From contig DAHUZK010000076.1 of NCBI GenBank assembly GCA_027306605.1, forward strand, positions 1-35,953: DNA of 35,953 nucleotides, given 5' to 3'. How positions within the stretch are numbered: position 1 is the first letter of the stretch; every line of letters starts with the position of its first letter. Of the stretch, positions 32,382-35,953 are shown piece after piece. The DNA is from Acidimicrobiaceae bacterium. Lineage in GTDB: Bacteria > Actinomycetota > Acidimicrobiia > Acidimicrobiales > RAAP-2. The notes beneath the pieces were generated by a model, which was not told the origin of the DNA, did not search any database, and saw only the letters and a list, made by a program, of their open reading frames with translations. Position numbers and translations under genes: made by a program.

Positions 32382-33541
32382 GTGCGCGCCACCTCGACGT
32401 AGATGTCACCCAGGGTCCGGCTGGCCTCGGCGATATCGAACATGGAGCTCCGGGCCTTCGCCCGTGACCCGAGACGTTCGCGGAGTAAGGGGTCCGAGGC
32501 CAGCTTCTCCATGGCCCAGGCGAGACGATGGGCGTCCTCCGGAGGCACCAAGAGAGCGTCGATTCCGTCAACGAGAACCTGAGGAATGCCGCCGACGTTG
32601 CTTGCGACGATCGGGAGTCCCACACTCGTGGCCTCCATCAGAGCGACCGGAAGTCCCTCGTGGAGCGAGGGAAGGACGAAGGCGTCCGCGCCGGCCAACA
32701 ATGCAAGCACATCGTCGCGCTGGCCCAGGAATTGGAATCGATCGCCAAGTGCGAGTTCCCTGTGGCGAGCGAGCAGCTCTTCCCGCAGAGGTCCGCGTCC
32801 GATCGCCGCGATGTGGATAGGAATTGAGCGGTCGGCGAGAAGGCGCGCGGCACGGAGCAGCACGTCGTATCCCTTTTCGGGACGCAGGTTGGCGATGGTC
32901 ATGAAGAGATGGTCCTCGTCGCGCACGCCGAGCTCCGATCGCACGAGGGCTTGCTGCTCACGCCGTCGCGTCAGGAGGAGGTCCGAGCGAGTCAGGTCCA
33001 CTCCGTGTACCACGATCGTCGCTCGACGTTGCAGAGGACGGGGCAAGGCTTCGAACGAGGCCTCCGAGACGGCCACGAGGCGCTCTTGTCTCCCCATGGA
33101 ACTGCGTAACAGCACCCGATTCACCAGCTTTGATCGGTCCCACAGGCTGTGTTCCGTGTAGACGATCCTCGGGCGGACGGCACGTGGCAGCGATGCCACG
33201 ACGAGCTGTCCGAGCGCGGCCGCGTAGGGCAGATGGAAGTGGACCACGTCGAAGCGACCCTCGACCAGCAGGCGCCGGAGGGCGAGCATCCACCGGACGT
33301 CCCCGTTGTGGCGGGCGCCGAGGCAGTGCACCGCCGTTCCGCGGGCTCTGACAGCTTCCACCAAGGCGTCCTGATCCCGGAGCACGTAGGCGACCTCGTA
33401 GCGAAACCGGCGCTCGTCCCTGGCTGCGACCATGTCCACCAACAGACGTTCGGCGCCGCCGTAGCCGAGGCACTTGATCACGTGGAGTACCCGCAGGTTG
33501 CCACGGGCTGCCTGGGCCGAGAACCCCTGTTCAACGCCCAT
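32378..33541 (-). CDS. Family 4 (GT-B) glycosyltransferase
   Basis: A 387-residue GT-B enzyme. Motifs: LRVLHVIKCLGYGGAERLLV (the GGAE acceptor-side signature), DVVHFHLPYAAALGQL, IVYTEHSLWDRS, VVHGVDLTRSDLL, FMTIANLRPEKGYDVLLRAA and the donor motif FVLPSLHEGLPVALMEATSV. The first 15 residues precede strand 1 and are retained because ATG 33541 lies exactly six bases after a TACTAT -10 element. It leads a two-gene GT4 unit and is divergent from the ABC exporter operon. Confidence 0.93.
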   Translation of the reverse strand: MGVEQGFSAQAARGNLRVLHVIKCLGYGGAERLLVDMVAARDERRFRYEVAYVLRDQDALVEAVRARGTAVHCLGARHNGDVRWMLALRRLLVEGRFDVVHFHLPYAAALGQLVVASLPRAVRPRIVYTEHSLWDRSKLVNRVLLRSSMGRQERLVAVSEASFEALPRPLQRRATIVVHGVDLTRSDLLLTRRREQQALVRSELGVRDEDHLFMTIANLRPEKGYDVLLRAARLLADRSIPIHIAAIGRGPLREELLARHRELALGDRFQFLGQRDDVLALLAGADAFVLPSLHEGLPVALMEATSVGLPIVASNVGGIPQVLVDGIDALLVPPEDAHRLAWAMEKLASDPLLRERLGSRAKARSSMFDIAEASRTLGDIYVEVART

Positions 33542-33547
33542 GCGGCG

Positions 33548-33553
33548 ATAGTA
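33548..33553 (-). promoter_or_regulatory. -10 element of a leaderless promoter (GT4 pair)
   Basis: TACTAT on the minus strand, six bases (CGCCGC) before ATG 33541. No -35 of quality. This hexamer is identical to that of the LLM promoter at 4236-4241. Confidence 0.52.
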
Positions 33554-33602
33554 CCGGTCCTTGCGGGCGCTGACGCTTCGCCGTGAATCTCGAGGTGCGC
33601 GA

Positions 33603-33608
33603 TACTGT
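33603..33608 (+). promoter_or_regulatory. -10 candidate for the ABC exporter operon
   Basis: TACTGT on the plus strand; the predicted transcript start near 33615 is five bases before GTG 33620, so the mRNA would be nearly leaderless. Divergent from the GT4 promoter, 50 bp away. Confidence 0.42.
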
Positions 33609-33619
33609 CAGCCTTCCAT

Positions 33620-34585
33620 GTGGCAGGGGACGAAGGCCTGCGCTCGCGGGCGGAGAAGGTGGCGAGTTCGATGACGTTGTCGATCCCTTCAGAGGGGGGT
33701 CCAACATCTGCCGGGGGCGTTGTCGGCTCTGGCGAGCCCGCCGCCGTGCCCGCCGAGCCCCCCCAAGACCTCATCTACCGGCACCAAGCTCGGCTCAAGA
33801 CCTCCCTGCAGGGTTTGTGGGCGAGCCGCGACATCATCTTCACCCTGGCCGAACGCGATATTCGCGCCCAGTACAAGCAGGCGACGTTGGGGCTGCTGTG
33901 GGCGCTTTTGGCACCCTTGGCAATGCTCGGCATCTTCATGCTGATCTTCGCGCGGACCAAATCGTTGGGCGTCCCAGCGGGCGTCCCGTATCCCATCTTC
34001 GCCTTCATCGGAATTATCTGCTGGACCTTCTTCGCCCAGTCGGTGGGTACCGGCGGCACGTCCCTCCTGACGAACAAGGAGTTGATGAGCAAGACCCAGT
34101 TCCCGCGAGAGTGCTATCCACTGGAGACGATCGGGGTCAACGTGGTCAACACGCTCCTCGCATGGATCCCCCTCATTCTCCTCTTTGCCCTGTTTCGGTT
34201 CATCCCGCACGTGCAGACGCTGTGGGTGGTACCCCTCATGATCGTGATCGAGCTCTTGTTCACCATTGGCCTCACCCTTGCGATCTCAGCCACGATCATC
34301 GAGATGCGTGATCTCGCGCAGGTTCTTCCCATGATGATCCAGTTGGGCCTCTTCGTCACTCCGGTTATTTGGCAGTTCAGCATCATTCCCGCGAAGTGGC
34401 GCATGGTGTACGGATTCTTCAATCCCCTGGGTCCGGTGATCGACGACTCGCGCCGCGCCATCCTGCTCGGCCTGAACCCGGTCCCGGGTCCACTCCTGGC
34501 CGCGGTGGCGGGCACCGCGTTCTATCTGGCCATTGGCTATCGCCTCTTCAAACGATTCGAGGTGAACTTTGCCGACATTGCCTAA
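33620..34585 (+). CDS. wzm: Polysaccharide ABC exporter permease (Wzm/TagG-like)
   Basis: A 321-residue ABC-2 type membrane protein. A cytoplasmic N-terminus of about 75 residues contains LWASRDIIFTLAERDIRAQY and KQATLGLLWALLAPLAML, the amphipathic entry and first helix of Wzm/TagG proteins; six helices follow in all, with FPRECYPLETIGVNVVNTLL between helices 2 and 3 and NPLGPVIDDSRRAILLG before the last. It moves a lipid-linked glycan across the inner membrane together with the ATPase encoded next. The start is uncertain: GTG 33620 fits the promoter; ATG 33671 (MTLSIPSEGG) would remove 17 residues that show no family similarity. Overlaps the ATPase gene by 17 bp. The symbol is by homology. 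Confidence 0.92.
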   Translation: MAGDEGLRSRAEKVASSMTLSIPSEGGPTSAGGVVGSGEPAAVPAEPPQDLIYRHQARLKTSLQGLWASRDIIFTLAERDIRAQYKQATLGLLWALLAPLAMLGIFMLIFARTKSLGVPAGVPYPIFAFIGIICWTFFAQSVGTGGTSLLTNKELMSKTQFPRECYPLETIGVNVVNTLLAWIPLILLFALFRFIPHVQTLWVVPLMIVIELLFTIGLTLAISATIIEMRDLAQVLPMMIQLGLFVTPVIWQFSIIPAKWRMVYGFFNPLGPVIDDSRRAILLGLNPVPGPLLAAVAGTAFYLAIGYRLFKRFEVNFADIA

Positions 34586-35765
34586 AGGATCCGTTCGTGC
34601 CGAGCACGTGTGGAAGAAGTTCCGTGCCGACCGGACCGCGCCGTTGTTCTACGACCAGCTGGCTCGGATGAGGCAGATGCGGCAACTGCGCAAGAGCGGT
34701 CGAGCCTATCGTTGGGTGCTCAAGGACGTCAGCGTGGAGGTCGAGCCCGGAGGGACCCTCGGGCTGATCGGTATCAACGGCTCCGGGAAGACGACCCTGC
34801 TCAAGATCATCAGTGGCACGACGTACCAGTCAGCCGGTCGCTGCGAAGTCGTGGGTCGGCTGGGAGCGCTCTTGAGCGTGACCAGCGGGATCCACCCCGA
34901 TCTCACCGGACGTGAGAACGTCTTTCTCTACGGTGCCGTGCTCGGAATGCGACGGAAGCTCTCCCGGCAGAGGTTCGACCAGATCGTCGAGTTCGCCGGG
35001 CTGGAGGACGCCATCGACCGGCAGGTCAAGTTCTTCTCCATGGGAATGCAGATGCGCTTGGGCTTCTCGATCGCCGCCTTTCTGGAGCCGGACATCCTCC
35101 TGGTCGATGAGGTGCTGTCGGTGGGCGATGCGAACTTCCAGCAGAAGTGCCTCCGCCGTATCGAAGAGATCGTTCGCGACGGGACCACGCTCATCTACGT
35201 GTCGCACGACCTCGTGTCGGTGGAAGCGACTTGCCGGCAGTCCCTGTGGCTGGCCGATGCCACGGTGCAGGCCGCAGGCCCGACCAGGCAAGTCACCGCG
35301 CTCTATCGGAAGTCCGTCGAACAGGACGCCTCGGTCGCGACGTCGAACGACGGCGTCGTCCGGATGCTCAAGTCCCGGATCACCGGTCCCGATGGTGGGC
35401 AGGTCCTTTCGCTCGAGGACGCTGAGATACAGCTCACCCTCAATTCACCCGAGGCCGTCGAGGCCGACTTCTACGTGGGCGTCTCCTTGGGGACCGCCTT
35501 TCCGATGTTCATCACCAAGCACCATGGCCTGTTCCCCTCCGGGGACTTCGAGCTCCGCTGTCGCCTGCACAACATCCCACTTCCCAAGGGTCGTTACTCG
35601 GTGTGGACCGCGATGACGAGCTTCGGCAAGTGGGCGCAGACGCCACTGCTCCCTTGGAAGCCGGCGGTCTCCTTCGAGGCCTTCGGGCCCGACGTGCTCG
35701 AGCCGCCCGACGGGGTGATGGTGGCGGCACCGCTCCACGTGGGCACGACCTGGAACGTCGAGTGA
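34569..35765 (+). CDS. wzt: Polysaccharide ABC exporter ATPase with C-terminal domain (Wzt/TagH-like)
   Basis: A 398-residue protein. Walker A GINGSGKTTLLKI lies near residue 68; the Q-loop region and GIHPDLTGRENVFLYGAVLG follow, then the Wzt-style signature FSMGMQMRLGFSIAAFLEPD, Walker B ILLVDEVLSVGD and the H-loop YVSHDLVSV. Residues about 255-398 form a beta-rich C-terminal domain like those of Wzt proteins that recognise the finished, end-modified glycan. The TTG at 34569 is chosen because GAGGTGA (34559-34565) is well placed for it and it overlaps the permease gene; a TTG at 34578 is an alternative. A Wzt with such a domain usually reads a chain terminator, which fits the sulfotransferase and formyltransferase genes nearby. 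Confidence 0.93.
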   Translation: MPTLPKGSVRAEHVWKKFRADRTAPLFYDQLARMRQMRQLRKSGRAYRWVLKDVSVEVEPGGTLGLIGINGSGKTTLLKIISGTTYQSAGRCEVVGRLGALLSVTSGIHPDLTGRENVFLYGAVLGMRRKLSRQRFDQIVEFAGLEDAIDRQVKFFSMGMQMRLGFSIAAFLEPDILLVDEVLSVGDANFQQKCLRRIEEIVRDGTTLIYVSHDLVSVEATCRQSLWLADATVQAAGPTRQVTALYRKSVEQDASVATSNDGVVRMLKSRITGPDGGQVLSLEDAEIQLTLNSPEAVEADFYVGVSLGTAFPMFITKHHGLFPSGDFELRCRLHNIPLPKGRYSVWTAMTSFGKWAQTPLLPWKPAVSFEAFGPDVLEPPDGVMVAAPLHVGTTWNVE

Positions 35766-35787
35766 CATCGCAGCGCGAACGCGAGGG

Positions 35788-35953
35788 CTAGGGAAAGAAG
35801 ACCCGGAGCTTCGCCGAGCCGACGAGCCGACCGCAGCGGATGGCGAACGCTCGGATCCACCGCCTTCGCCGTGATCGCCTGAAAAGCCCCGGAACGGCGA
35901 GGAGCAGCCAGATCCACGATTTTGCCGCTCCCCGCAGATCCCGGCGCATTCCC
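35788..35953 (-). CDS. C-terminal end of a glycosyltransferase, cut by the window edge
   Basis: Fifty-three codons and a stop (TAG 35790-35788) on the minus strand, reading MRRDLRGAAKSWIWLLLAVP, then GLFRRSRRRRWIRAFAIRCG and RLVGSAKLRVFFP. The pattern of a hydrophobic amphipathic helix, a very basic stretch and a short G-R-L-x-GS-x-(R/K)-x-R-V-F end is common at the C-terminus of actinobacterial GT2 glycosyltransferases of WcaA/rhamnosyltransferase type. It converges on the ABC ATPase gene with a 22-bp gap. The catalytic part lies outside the window. Confidence 0.65.
   Translation of the reverse strand, partial: GMRRDLRGAAKSWIWLLLAVPGLFRRSRRRRWIRAFAIRCGRLVGSAKLRVFFP

Overview
The window reads as chromosomal DNA of a high-GC actinobacterium. 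Supporting signs are two F420-type luciferase-like oxidoreductases, a PIG-L deacetylase of the mycothiol-enzyme family, a long-form S-adenosylhomocysteinase, frequent GTG/TTG starts with 4-bp ATGA/GTGA overlaps, and several genes that start 6-7 nt after a TANNNT -10 element, which implies leaderless mRNAs. An Acidimicrobiia-like uncultured lineage would fit, but that is inference. No tRNA, rRNA, CRISPR array or insertion sequence was seen.

Left third (1-9.0 kb): metabolic genes. A minus-strand chain runs PaaI-type thioesterase, LLM oxidoreductase, SCP2/thiolase-like protein, FabH-type ketosynthase and sugar-nucleotidyltransferase, the last four linked by 4-13 nt junctions and ending in a 14-bp hairpin. 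Divergent from it are L-threonine aldolase, a second LLM oxidoreductase and a PIG-L deacetylase. Then comes ahcY on the minus strand with a roughly 110-nt leader.

Middle (9.2-13.8 kb): a visibly AT-richer island. It holds two convergent polytopic membrane proteins of GT-C or related type and a stretch of broken minus-strand coding sequence. The first membrane gene carries a perfect 36-bp palindrome and a second perfect 13-bp-arm inverted repeat.

Right part (13.8-36 kb): a surface-polysaccharide locus. Minus-strand genes from 26.4 down to 18.4 kb encode a FlaA1/WbpM-type nucleotide-sugar dehydratase, a UDP-sugar 6-dehydrogenase, a 4-epimerase, a sugar N-formyltransferase, a polysaccharide deacetylase, a sulfotransferase and a GT2 glycosyltransferase. 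Together they would make, polymerise and decorate an acidic amino-sugar glycan. Around them lie further GT2 and GT4 glycosyltransferases, a large membrane glycosyltransferase with an Ig-like C-terminus, a secreted Thr-rich protein, and a Wzz-like chain-length protein coupled to a BY-kinase-like protein that has lost its P-loop. A Wzm/Wzt-type ABC exporter (permease plus ATPase with C-terminal domain) follows, and a GT2 gene runs off the right edge.

The most unusual items are the recurrent leaderless promoter architecture, including a compact mirror-image divergent promoter; the perfect palindrome inside a membrane-protein gene; the degenerate BY-kinase partner of Wzz; the AT-richer island with gene relics; and a 67-bp antisense overlap between two glycosyltransferase genes.
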